A stretch of 64,000 nucleotides of DNA from Cohnella fermenti (GTDB lineage: Bacteria > Bacillota > Bacilli > Paenibacillales > Paenibacillaceae). Location: positions 1 through 64,000 of the forward strand of contig NZ_SSOB01000041.1 in the NCBI RefSeq assembly GCF_004801405.1, written 5' to 3'. Below the pieces are notes generated by a model. It was given only the letters and a program-made list of their open reading frames with translations, searched no databases and had not been told where the DNA came from. Made by a program: the position numbers and the translations under genes. The number at the start of each line of letters is the position of its first letter. Positions within the stretch are counted from its first letter, which is position 1. Below, piece after piece: positions 1 through 6,751 of this stretch.

Positions 1-6
1 ATCTCC

Positions 7-38
7 CCATTCCACGTTATAATTATAACGTGTAATGG
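7..38. repeat. Near-perfect 32-bp palindrome
   Basis: Positions 13-32 are a perfect 20-bp palindrome (CACGTTATAATTATAACGTG). The arms extend to 7-38 with one mismatch (CCATT/AATGG). It shares the word CCACGTTATAAT with the hairpin at 70-116, so both probably belong to one palindromic repeat family. Function is unknown. Confidence 0.7.
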
Positions 39-69
39 CTAAGATTGGCAAGCCATAAATAGCAAAAAA

Positions 70-116
70 CCGCGATATTACGCGGATTTTGCGAAATCCA
101 CGTTATAATATCGCGG
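70..116. repeat. Long imperfect hairpin (palindromic repeat)
   Basis: The outer arms CCGCGATATTA (70-80) and TAATATCGCGG (106-116) are exact complements. The inner arms GGATTT (84-89) and AAATCC (94-99) enclose a TGCG loop, with a small bulge between. It resembles a REP- or MITE-like palindromic unit and lies at the 5' edge of the ORF remnant that follows. There is no T-run, so it is not a standard terminator. Confidence 0.6.
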
Positions 117-117
117 G

Positions 118-277
118 GATTCAGGTTATAAGCGAGTTGTTCAAGGACTTAGGAAAACATCTTGATAGTATAAATAAGTATATCGATGAATTGTATGACT
201 GTGCAGTTCAAGATGAGGCAATTAGAAACTTATTGTTATTACGCAATGTTGAATTTGAAGACGTCCAACCAACCTGA
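118..277 (+). pseudogene. C-terminal remnant of an unknown gene
   Basis: An open frame runs out of the hairpin and ends at a TGA at 275-277. It encodes about 52 residues of plausible helical protein (start GIQVISELFKDLGKHLDSIN) with a Leu-rich tail. The only in-frame start is a TTG inside the hairpin loop with no ribosome site. This looks like the tail of a gene whose 5' part was lost or lies before the window. The family is not recognised. Confidence 0.35.
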
Positions 278-318
278 CGATTTGATTAAAAAAACTAATC
301 AGATAAGATTATGAATGG

Positions 319-1131
319 CTAGGTCGTGTATTCAAACTTCAGGCCAACCAAATCATAGAAGAGGCCAGCTTTAAAAAAGCAACGAAGGTACGCGCTAATT
401 TGTCGTATCGGGTAGCCAGTCGCCGATTGTGCTTCAGCTTATTGAAGAGGCATTCGACCAGATGCCGTTCTTTAAACAAGAACCAATCAGTCGTTCGTTG
501 AATGGTGCGATGTTTGCGGCTGGGAATGACGGCATTCGCCTGCTGTCGGTGTCATAGCCGTGATCGGCCAGTACGTTTTGACCCTCAAGATCCAGGGTTT
601 GCAGGATCTCATAACCGACCACACAATCGTTGATGTTGCCGGCTGTCACTTCGAATTGAAGTGGATGACCAAGGGCATCCACAACCGCATGAATCTTGGA
701 GGTCAAGCCTCCTCGGGAGCGTCCGATGGCTTGAAATTGCTGCCCCCTTTTGCCCCCGCACCATGCTGGTGAACACGGACGATGGAGGCATCAATCATCG
801 TGCTTTCCGAATCGGGTTCAGCAGCGAGCGTCTCCAACATCCGGTCAAATATCCCGGCCTTCTCCCATCGGCGGAATCGGGTGTAGACGCTGCTCCAAGG
901 GCCATAATAGTCGGGCAAATCTCGCCACGGTGCTCCTGAACGGATCACCCAGAGCATCCCATTGAGCATGTGGCGGTTGTCGATAGCCGGGCGTCCGCCT
1001 TGAGGTTTCCGTTCCGGCGGCAAGAGGTCTTTGAGGTTTTCCCATTGATCATCACGAATCTCGTATCGTCTTTTCATATGAAAAGTTTACCAGATTATAG
1101 CCCGTTTCGATAGTTTGAATACACGCCCTAG
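319..1131 (-). mobile_element. Decayed IS5-family insertion sequence (IS427-group type)
   Basis: The ends are 16-bp imperfect inverted repeats: GGTCGTGTATTCAAAC on the left and the complement of GTTTGAATACACGCCC on the right. Both are flanked by CTAG (319-322 and 1128-1131), consistent with a short target duplication (CTAG or TA). The element holds one minus-strand transposase in two frames. It sits in an AT-rich region that carries a gene remnant on its left, so it probably landed in already disturbed DNA. It is about 810 bp long, close to the usual length for this group. Confidence 0.85.
351..1077 (-). pseudogene. IS5-family transposase, frameshifted and internally deleted
   Basis: The first frame (1077 down to 703) carries the N-terminal DUF4096-like segment (KRRYEIRDDQWENLKDLLPP, GRPAIDNRHMLNGMLW). 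A run reading GCAAAAGGGGGC near 740 is a plausible -1 slippery site leading into the second frame (706 down to 434), with TSKIHAVVDALGHPL and ADHGYD typical of the DDE domain. After DHGYDTDS about ten codons appear missing and the frame shifts again. The C-terminal part (VIPSRKHR, ERHLVECLFNKLKHNRRLATRYDK) continues in another frame to a TGA near 351. Known family: DDE transposases of IS5, in which the first frameshift is often programmed. The second disruption is not, so the copy is judged inactive. Confidence 0.85.
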
Positions 1132-1153
1132 CGGAATGTATAATGTAATTTGA

Positions 1154-1185
1154 AAGCTGACCATCTAACCGGTTAGCTTTTTTCA
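1154..1185 (+). terminator. Rho-independent terminator
   Basis: The stem AAGCTGACC / GGTTAGCTT has one mismatch and an 8-nt loop, followed by TTTTTT. It lies just right of the IS and may once have served the gene remnant at 118-277, now separated from it by the insertion. Confidence 0.6.
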
Positions 1186-1260
1186 TTTGTACAGGATTTT
1201 GCGACTTTTTGTTGAATAGTTGATTTTGGTGGTATATCGTTTCTGGGAGGGTGATTTTAA

Positions 1261-2322
1261 TTGATACCCAATAATATAAAGCAAGAACACATACTTCAAG
1301 CCCTTCAATATATTGATGATAACAGTTATCCTGTTTCTAGAGAATCGACAAAGCATGAATTGGTGTATAACGGTAAACTATACCCACCAAAGGTTGTTGT
1401 TTCTTTTGCTAATTTATTCGCAAATGGCAAAGAATTGACCTCTGATATGTTTAGCGGAGGACAACAATCAAATGATTTTTTATCTAATCTTGGATTTGAG
1501 ATTAGAACAAAAAATCATGAGGGTCACGTCAACACTGAAAGTAATTCCTGGGTTGTCACATCAGCTACTATAGCAATAAAAGAACTTGATAAGTCCTCAT
1601 TCTTACACAATGGAACAGGCATTCCAAAGGAGATTCGTTTTTATTTTGACATATTGGATATGGTAAAAGGTCAAAAACGACAAATTGTCATTGAATATGA
1701 GGGACAACGTTTTTCTGCAGTTCTTGAATTGGATAAACAGCCTTCACCTAGAAGCCGAATGATATGGAAAGCGGATTTTTCAAAAGTTCTCAAAAATAAG
1801 TTTCCCGCTTTATATAATACGTTCGCTTATGATGAAGAAAATCTTCCCGATGATTTACCAAAAATACAATTTGTGAAATCACCCGAACATGATAATTATT
1901 ACAAATTGTCTTTCGTTAGATCAATCAGTATCAATACCATTGAAGATGATATAGAAGCAGATGTACTAGAGAACACTCCATTTGAGGAATTACGACAAGA
2001 AGGGGCAGTCAGACATTACTACGGAAAGCGATATGAACGTGACTCGCAAAATCGAAAACTTGCTTTGCAGATTCATGGTTTATCCTGTGTAGTTTGCGGT
2101 TTTAATTTTGAAAAGGTTTACGGAAAACGAGGGAAAGATTTTATTGAAGTTCATCATACAAAACCGTTGTTTAGTTTTGAGGGACAAGAGTCCGATATCA
2201 ATCCTGAAACTGATCTTGTTCCTGTTTGTGCTAATTGCCATAGAATGATACATAGAAGAAAAGATGATGTGTTGAGTATTGAAGAACTGAAAGAAATAGT
2301 TACTACGAGGTCAGACGCATGA
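1261..2322 (+). CDS. McrA-like HNH endonuclease with ScoMcrA-type N-terminal domain
   Basis: Probable modification-dependent (type IV-like) restriction nuclease. Residues 1-85 (KHELVYNGKLYPPKVVVSFA, FSGGQQSNDFLSNLGFEI) match the N-terminal head domain seen in ScoMcrA-like proteins. Residues about 245-345 form an HNH/zinc module: CVVCGFNF, IEVHHTKPL, then LVPVCANCHRMIH, giving two CxxC pairs around the catalytic His. The middle (90-240) is not recognised. The start is TTG at 1261, 10 nt after GGGAGG. The stop overlaps the next ATG by 4 nt, so the two genes are translationally coupled. Base composition is AT-rich compared with the conjugation genes, suggesting separate acquisition. The HNH domain is clear; specificity for modified DNA is inferred from the family. 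Confidence 0.8.
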   Translation: MIPNNIKQEHILQALQYIDDNSYPVSRESTKHELVYNGKLYPPKVVVSFANLFANGKELTSDMFSGGQQSNDFLSNLGFEIRTKNHEGHVNTESNSWVVTSATIAIKELDKSSFLHNGTGIPKEIRFYFDILDMVKGQKRQIVIEYEGQRFSAVLELDKQPSPRSRMIWKADFSKVLKNKFPALYNTFAYDEENLPDDLPKIQFVKSPEHDNYYKLSFVRSISINTIEDDIEADVLENTPFEELRQEGAVRHYYGKRYERDSQNRKLALQIHGLSCVVCGFNFEKVYGKRGKDFIEVHHTKPLFSFEGQESDINPETDLVPVCANCHRMIHRRKDDVLSIEELKEIVTTRSDA

Positions 2323-2711
2323 AGATATACATTACGCATTGTAGCGCACAGAAAAATGATTTAGTTAAAGGTTCAGCAGTACCACCCGATGTATTGTACA
2401 CTTCTTCGAAGATTCAAGGATTCATAAATAACTGTAAAAAGCTCAATGTTGAATGGGCGATTTTCTCTGATTTGTATGGTGTGATCTTTTCCTATGAACA
2501 AATCGAATGGTATGATAAGCATCCTAACAAAGTGACTGAAACTGAATATCAACAATTACTAAGTGAGTTTGATGAAAAGCTAAGGAATTATTCTGAAATT
2601 TGGTTTTACCATCACCCCAAATACTTTCATAAAATCTACAAACGAATATTGGACGAAACAACCTTGAAGAACAAGTTACATACCTTCACTCATATTTATG
2701 AAATAACTTAA
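2319..2711 (+). CDS. DUF6884-like protein coupled to the HNH nuclease
   Basis: This is a 130-residue protein beginning MKIYITHCSAQK and containing SDLYGVI and a C-terminal helical part. The pattern of a beta strand, a C-S/C-A-x-K turn and (S/A)xxYG resembles DUF6884/YaaA-like proteins often found beside restriction genes and in nucleotide-modification loci. The biochemical role is not known. Its ATG overlaps the TGA of the HNH gene, so the two almost certainly act or are regulated together. No signal peptide or membrane segment is present. No terminator follows, and 200 nt of AT-rich spacer precede the riboswitch. Confidence 0.6.
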   Translation: MKIYITHCSAQKNDLVKGSAVPPDVLYTSSKIQGFINNCKKLNVEWAIFSDLYGVIFSYEQIEWYDKHPNKVTETEYQQLLSEFDEKLRNYSEIWFYHHPKYFHKIYKRILDETTLKNKLHTFTHIYEIT

Positions 2712-2907
2712 TGTATAAAAAATGTCCTAGATTTTTCAACGAAGTTTTCGGTCATCCAGATGCCCTATCTATTAGAGTACTGCAGACGATTTGTCATACG
2801 GTCCCCTGTTCGATTATAGTTGAAAGTAATCAGTATGTGGCTGAATAGCGACATCATTTTTATTTTCACAAAGAGTATGGTAAAATAAGCCTAAACATAT
2901 TTCGAAT

Positions 2908-3003
2908 AAAATAGGAAAAATGGCAAACCTGCTCGAAAGACAGGGACGCAAAGCCACGGGTCTAATGCCGCAAGGCTATGATCGCCGGGTCACCCTTATG
3001 TTT
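2908..3003 (+). ncRNA. Cyclic di-GMP-I (GEMM-I) riboswitch
   Basis: The leader contains the conserved GEMM-I core in order: GGCAAACC, a short hairpin with a GAAA tetraloop-like segment (2923-2943), the joining sequence GGACGCAAAGCC (2943-2955), a second hairpin with a GCAA loop (about 2955-2985) and the closing GGGTCACC (2987-2994). Known function: binds c-di-GMP and switches expression of downstream genes. Here an intrinsic terminator follows at once (3012-3040), so control is probably by transcription termination. The regulated unit would be the HAD-kinase-regulator genes from 3107. The direction (ON or OFF) cannot be settled by eye. Confidence 0.9.
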
Positions 3004-3011
3004 GGACAACG

Positions 3012-3040
3012 AGACACTGCCTCCGGGGTAGTGTCTTTTT
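3012..3040 (+). terminator. Terminator of the riboswitch expression platform
   Basis: The stem AGACACTGCC / GGGTAGTGTCT with a short loop is followed by TTTT. It sits 9 nt after the riboswitch core and 65 nt before the HAD gene, as expected for a ligand-controlled terminator. Confidence 0.8.
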
Positions 3041-3106
3041 GCATTTTCAGAAAATGTGGAGGTGATGATTGGATTTTGATTTTCCTACGGTGAAGGAGTG
3101 AAAATA

Positions 3107-3754
3107 ATGTACAAAACGGCTTTGTTCGATTGGGATGGAACCTTGATTGATTCTCGCTCTGCGTTGATCAAACTCTATAATGAAATGGCGGGCAAGAACG
3201 GCTATATACAAATTCGCGATGACAAAGTATCAGAATTGAGCCGATTGCCGATCCGCGAGCGGCTTCGGGCGTTGGAAATTCCCTATTATCATCTGCCAAG
3301 CCTCATCAGAAAATTGAAACGAGCACAACGTCAACGGGCGGATATCATTGAAATCGTTCCAGGCATATCGGCAGTGTTGAAGGAGCTTAAGGATAGTGGA
3401 ATCCATCTGCACCTGTTGTCTTCAAATTCACAGACGATAATTGAGCGTATTCTGGTTCAATACAGACTTCCTGCATTTGAAAGCATTTGTGGCGATGTTC
3501 CGCTCTTTGGCAAACATCGGGCCATTCGACGGTTTATAAAAGAAAATCGCATGAGTCAAAACGAGATTGTCTATATCGGAGACGAGCGGCGCGACATTGA
3601 GGCGTGTAAAAAAATTGGCGTTCCCGTCATCGCCGTAACTTGGGGATACGATGCCACGGCGCTGCTGATTGAAGCCCGACCGAATGCGATCGCCCACGAT
3701 CCGTCTGAACTTCTCCCCTTGCTCTTGTCATCCAAGTCGCAAACCGGGAGGTAG
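3107..3754 (+). CDS. HAD-family hydrolase (phosphoglycolate phosphatase-like)
   Basis: A 215-residue cytosolic phosphatase of the HAD superfamily. Motif I DWDGTLIDS is at residues 6-14 (nucleophile Asp), motif II is the LLSSNS strand near 104, and motif III GDERRDIEAC lies near 151-160, followed by GVPVIAVTWGYD. The cap is of the helical C1 type. The start is ATG at 3107, 8 nt after AAGGAG; the GTG at 3098 lies in that ribosome site. It is the first gene after the c-di-GMP riboswitch, and the kinase gene begins 5 nt after its stop. The substrate is unknown. Placement suggests a role in the same signalling response, which is inference. Confidence 0.85.
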   Translation: MYKTALFDWDGTLIDSRSALIKLYNEMAGKNGYIQIRDDKVSELSRLPIRERLRALEIPYYHLPSLIRKLKRAQRQRADIIEIVPGISAVLKELKDSGIHLHLLSSNSQTIIERILVQYRLPAFESICGDVPLFGKHRAIRRFIKENRMSQNEIVYIGDERRDIEACKKIGVPVIAVTWGYDATALLIEARPNAIAHDPSELLPLLLSSKSQTGR

Positions 3755-3759
3755 AATCC

Positions 3760-5133
3760 ATGGTTTTTATCTTTCTGGTTCTCTTGATTACTGCGATTAT
3801 TCTCTGGCGAGCAAACCGAAAGGATGAAGCGACAAGGTGGGCGGTATTGTTCCTGCTCTGCGGCAGCAGCGGCAGTTTGGGCGTCACGATTGAGCAATCG
3901 ATCTTCCCGGCTTTGGAGCGCTATCATATCGGTCATGAATGGATAAATGGCATTCTTTTTGACATTCAAGTTTATGCCAGTCTGGTGAATCAACTGCTTT
4001 TTCCTTACGCTGTCACGATGTATGCTGTGGTCGAGTCCGAATTGCTGCCACGCCATCTGACACGGCTATTGACTTATGTTTTGCCGGTACCCGCAATCGT
4101 CACCTTTTTGGCAACACCGATCGTGGCCGATAAGTATCGAATCAATTACCAAGGCATGCTGATATGGGTAACTCCCTATTTGCTTTCTGCTTGTTTTTTT
4201 CTTGTAACAGCCTATCTCAGAGAGGCGAGTCCGTTCAAAAAACAGCATAGGCTGCGGATTGTATGGATGGTTATTCCCACCGTGTTGGGCATATTGAGTC
4301 TGAATTACGTTGCCAAGGCGATGGATCTCGGTATACCGCTCTACCGTTATTTGGCGGTTTTTGTCGGATTTTCGTTTGTGGCGTTTCTGGTGTTTGCTTT
4401 TTCGGATGAAGCCTTCGGTGTCAAGCTGCGATTGGAGCGACAGCGATGGGATCTGGCGATGCGGCCGATGGTTTCGGGTGCGTCTTTTGTTCATCACGCG
4501 ATGAAACAAGAGATGGGTAAGATCAAACTTTTGGCCGGGAGAACGCACTCTCTTGCCGATAAGAACAGCAGTCGGGAGATTCAGCGATATGCCGATCTGA
4601 TACAGCAGGCGGCGAGCCATCTGATCCATATGAGCGGGCGCATGAACAATCAATTACGGGAACTCATGCTTCAGGAAGAGTGGTTTGACCTGAATGATTG
4701 GATAAATGACTGTATTAGCTCGAGCCGCCCGATCTTGGAGCAAAAAAGAGTCAGCATTACGCAAAGCCCGATGCTGTCAAATCGTTTGTATGGGGATCGC
4801 GAATTGTTGCTGGAGGTGCTGTCGAACCTTTTGGAGAATGCCTTTGAGGCGATGGATGTGGGAGGCAGCATCCGGATTGCTGTCAACCAGCTCAAAAAAT
4901 GGTTGTTGATTGAAGTGACGGATACGGGCCACGGAATGCCGGAGGAACTTCGCAAGCGGGTGTTCGAGCCGTTTTTCTCAACAAAGCTGGAAAAAGGGAA
5001 TATGGGGATTGGGCTTACCTTTTGTTACAACGTCATGCAAAAGCATGGCGGCACGATTAGAATGACAAGCAAGTTATCGATCGGGACGACCGTGACATTA
5101 TATATACCGACCAAACGAGTTCGAACCCATTAA
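3760..5133 (+). CDS. Membrane sensor histidine kinase
   Basis: A 457-residue kinase. About the first 215 residues are strongly hydrophobic, with roughly seven membrane spans. A dimerisation/phospho-acceptor region follows, containing FVHHAMKQEMGKI near residue 245 (acceptor His). The HATPase_c domain has the N-box NLLENAFEAM, G1 DTGHGMP, F-box FEPFFSTK and G2 GNMGIGL. This architecture resembles ComP/AgrC-like membrane kinases that often pair with NarL-type regulators. It lies 5 nt after the HAD gene and 44 nt before a NarL-type regulator gene, its probable partner. The signal is unknown. The unit sits under a c-di-GMP riboswitch. Confidence 0.9.
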   Translation: MVFIFLVLLITAIILWRANRKDEATRWAVLFLLCGSSGSLGVTIEQSIFPALERYHIGHEWINGILFDIQVYASLVNQLLFPYAVTMYAVVESELLPRHLTRLLTYVLPVPAIVTFLATPIVADKYRINYQGMLIWVTPYLLSACFFLVTAYLREASPFKKQHRLRIVWMVIPTVLGILSLNYVAKAMDLGIPLYRYLAVFVGFSFVAFLVFAFSDEAFGVKLRLERQRWDLAMRPMVSGASFVHHAMKQEMGKIKLLAGRTHSLADKNSSREIQRYADLIQQAASHLIHMSGRMNNQLRELMLQEEWFDLNDWINDCISSSRPILEQKRVSITQSPMLSNRLYGDRELLLEVLSNLLENAFEAMDVGGSIRIAVNQLKKWLLIEVTDTGHGMPEELRKRVFEPFFSTKLEKGNMGIGLTFCYNVMQKHGGTIRMTSKLSIGTTVTLYIPTKRVRTH

Positions 5134-5177
5134 GCTTTTTCCTTTAATCGTGGACTCGACAGGAAGGAGTTGTTGAA

Positions 5178-5822
5178 ATGGATAGATGCATTCGCGTGTT
5201 TTTGATCGAAGACGATCCGATATGGCAGGAGGGGATTGTCGGGATGCTGGGAGAGCAACCGGATATGGAGATTTGCGGAATGGCGAGCAACAGGCAGGAG
5301 GCTCTGGAGCGCATTAATGCGGCACAACCTGATGTGATTTTGCTTGATGTTATTCTGACTCCGCCTCATTATGATGGATTGGATGTTGCGATCGAATTGC
5401 TCGCGATGCGTCCGACCAAGCTGATTATGTTGACCGCCGTCGATGAACCGGAAGTGATCGGCGATGTATTTGCTGCCGGCGTGGTGGACTATGTTGCAAA
5501 GTCGTATGCGGAAGATTTGCCGGAAGCGGTCCGAAACGCTTTTGTTCAACGGGCCTCCCTGCATCCGCATGCAATGGAGCAGCTCAGGAAAGAAATGAGC
5601 CGCTTGAAACATGTGGAGTGGCAGCAAAAGCTGACGCCCACGGAACAGCAAATGCTCAAATGGTTGGAAGCCGGGTACAGCAGAAGACAGGTCATGAAGC
5701 AATTGAATATTTCGCAGAACACGGTTAAAAGTCATATTCGGCATATTGTAAAGAAAATCGGCGGTGCGAACGGAAAAGAGGCTGCGGAAATCGCGCGGCA
5801 GAAGCAGAAGTTTCACGGTTAG
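5178..5822 (+). CDS. NarL/LuxR-family response regulator
   Basis: A 214-residue two-domain regulator. The receiver has the acidic pair ED (FLIEDDP), phospho-acceptor Asp in VILLDVIL at residue 57, Thr in MLTAVDE and Lys in YVAKSYAE, so all key residues are present. The C-terminal HTH is of LuxR type (LTPTEQQMLKWL, SQNTVKSHIRHIVKKI). The start ATG at 5178 has AAGGAG upstream. It is the probable partner of the kinase 44 nt upstream. Target genes are unknown; candidates are the adjacent element genes. Confidence 0.9.
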   Translation: MDRCIRVFLIEDDPIWQEGIVGMLGEQPDMEICGMASNRQEALERINAAQPDVILLDVILTPPHYDGLDVAIELLAMRPTKLIMLTAVDEPEVIGDVFAAGVVDYVAKSYAEDLPEAVRNAFVQRASLHPHAMEQLRKEMSRLKHVEWQQKLTPTEQQMLKWLEAGYSRRQVMKQLNISQNTVKSHIRHIVKKIGGANGKEAAEIARQKQKFHG

Positions 5823-5999
5823 GAGGTTCAGGTTTCAAGGAGCTGTCCGTCCGGGCAGGGTGAGAAAAAAATCAGCCTCCCCCGAGGACGAGAAGCAGTG
5901 GTACAATCGGTACACGAGCCGGAAGATAATGGAAGGAAGAAGGTTGTATAAAGTCCGGTAAGTCATTCGTTTGGCCTATGGGAAAGGAGGAACCAATAC

Positions 6000-6029
6000 A
6001 TACACGCGCTGATTATTGACAAATTTTGA
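6000..6029 (+). pseudogene. Possible vestigial start of a response-regulator gene
   Basis: An excellent ribosome site (AAAGGAGGAACC, 5983-5994) is followed by ATA CAC GCG CTG ATT ATT GAC, which would read M-H-A-L-I-I-D, like the first strand of a receiver domain, if ATA were ATG. It stops at TGA 6027-6029. A second ribosome site then serves the real gene at 6059. It may be a decayed gene start; the evidence is short. Confidence 0.25.
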
Positions 6030-6058
6030 ATCTCATATCCACGCAAGGGAGGCTCGTG

Positions 6059-6691
6059 ATGCACAAAATCAACGTCCTGCTGGTGGAACAAGATTCGGAG
6101 TGGAAGCGGCATATCGAAACTCGATTGCAAGCGGAACCCGATCTTTGCGTAATAGGCAGCGTGCATGCCTACTTGGATGCGATTGCGATGGCTCGTATGC
6201 TGGACATCGATGTTATTCTCCTTGAAGCAATAGGAGGTGAACAAACGGCATGGACGAACGCCATTTTTGAAATCGCTTCCCTGGGCAAGACGCAAATGAT
6301 CATGGTGGCTGCCGCAGCGATCGAAGAGTGGATATGCGAAGCGTTCGTTTATGGAGTGAGCAATTATTTGCTCAAGGCGCATACGGAAAGCTTGGTAGAA
6401 GCCATCAGAGCCGCTTACGCCCATCAATCAGCCATTCATTATATTGCGGCTGGAGTGGTGCGACAAGAGCTCGCACGATTGAAGCGAAGGGAATGGCAAC
6501 GACAACTTACAGAAAGTGAGCAAGCTATTTTGCGGCTGATTGACAGCGGACGCACTCATGCGCAGATTATGAACGAATTGAGCATCGCGGAAAGCACGAT
6601 GAAGACGCATGTCAATCGAATTTTGCGAAAGCTCAAGGTGCCTTCAAGCAAGGAAGCTGCCCGACAGGCCAAAATGAAAGGAATCGTGTAA
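6059..6691 (+). CDS. Atypical LuxR-type response regulator with Glu at the phospho-site
   Basis: A 210-residue paralogue of the regulator at 5178: the C-terminal LuxR HTH is conserved (LTESEQAILRLID, AESTMKTHVNRILRKL). In the receiver the strand normally ending in the phospho-acceptor Asp reads DVILLEAIGG, so Asp is replaced by Glu. The conserved Thr strand is MIMVAAAA, lacking Thr/Ser; the Lys (NYLLKAH) remains. Such changes usually mean phosphorylation-independent activity. The start is ATG at 6059 with AAGGGAGG upstream. It lies 236 nt after the first regulator and ends at a bidirectional terminator. It may be a constitutive or ligand-controlled partner, possibly heterodimerising with the first. 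Confidence 0.85.
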   Translation: MHKINVLLVEQDSEWKRHIETRLQAEPDLCVIGSVHAYLDAIAMARMLDIDVILLEAIGGEQTAWTNAIFEIASLGKTQMIMVAAAAIEEWICEAFVYGVSNYLLKAHTESLVEAIRAAYAHQSAIHYIAAGVVRQELARLKRREWQRQLTESEQAILRLIDSGRTHAQIMNELSIAESTMKTHVNRILRKLKVPSSKEAARQAKMKGIV

Positions 6692-6720
6692 ATATGTCGC
6701 GGAATGTCGCAAAGACAAGC

Positions 6721-6751
6721 TGACAGCGCCTCTAGCGGAGGCGCTGTTTTC
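6721..6751. terminator. Bidirectional terminator
   Basis: The stem ACAGCGCCTC / GAGGCGCTGT with loop TAGC(G) is followed by TTTT on the plus strand. It lies between two convergent genes, one ending at 6691 and the other at 6750. Confidence 0.8.

Noticed and set aside
2850..2907. Promoter for the riboswitch transcript
   Set aside because: TAAAAT-like and TTCACA-like words are present but no pair with 16-18 nt spacing was found.
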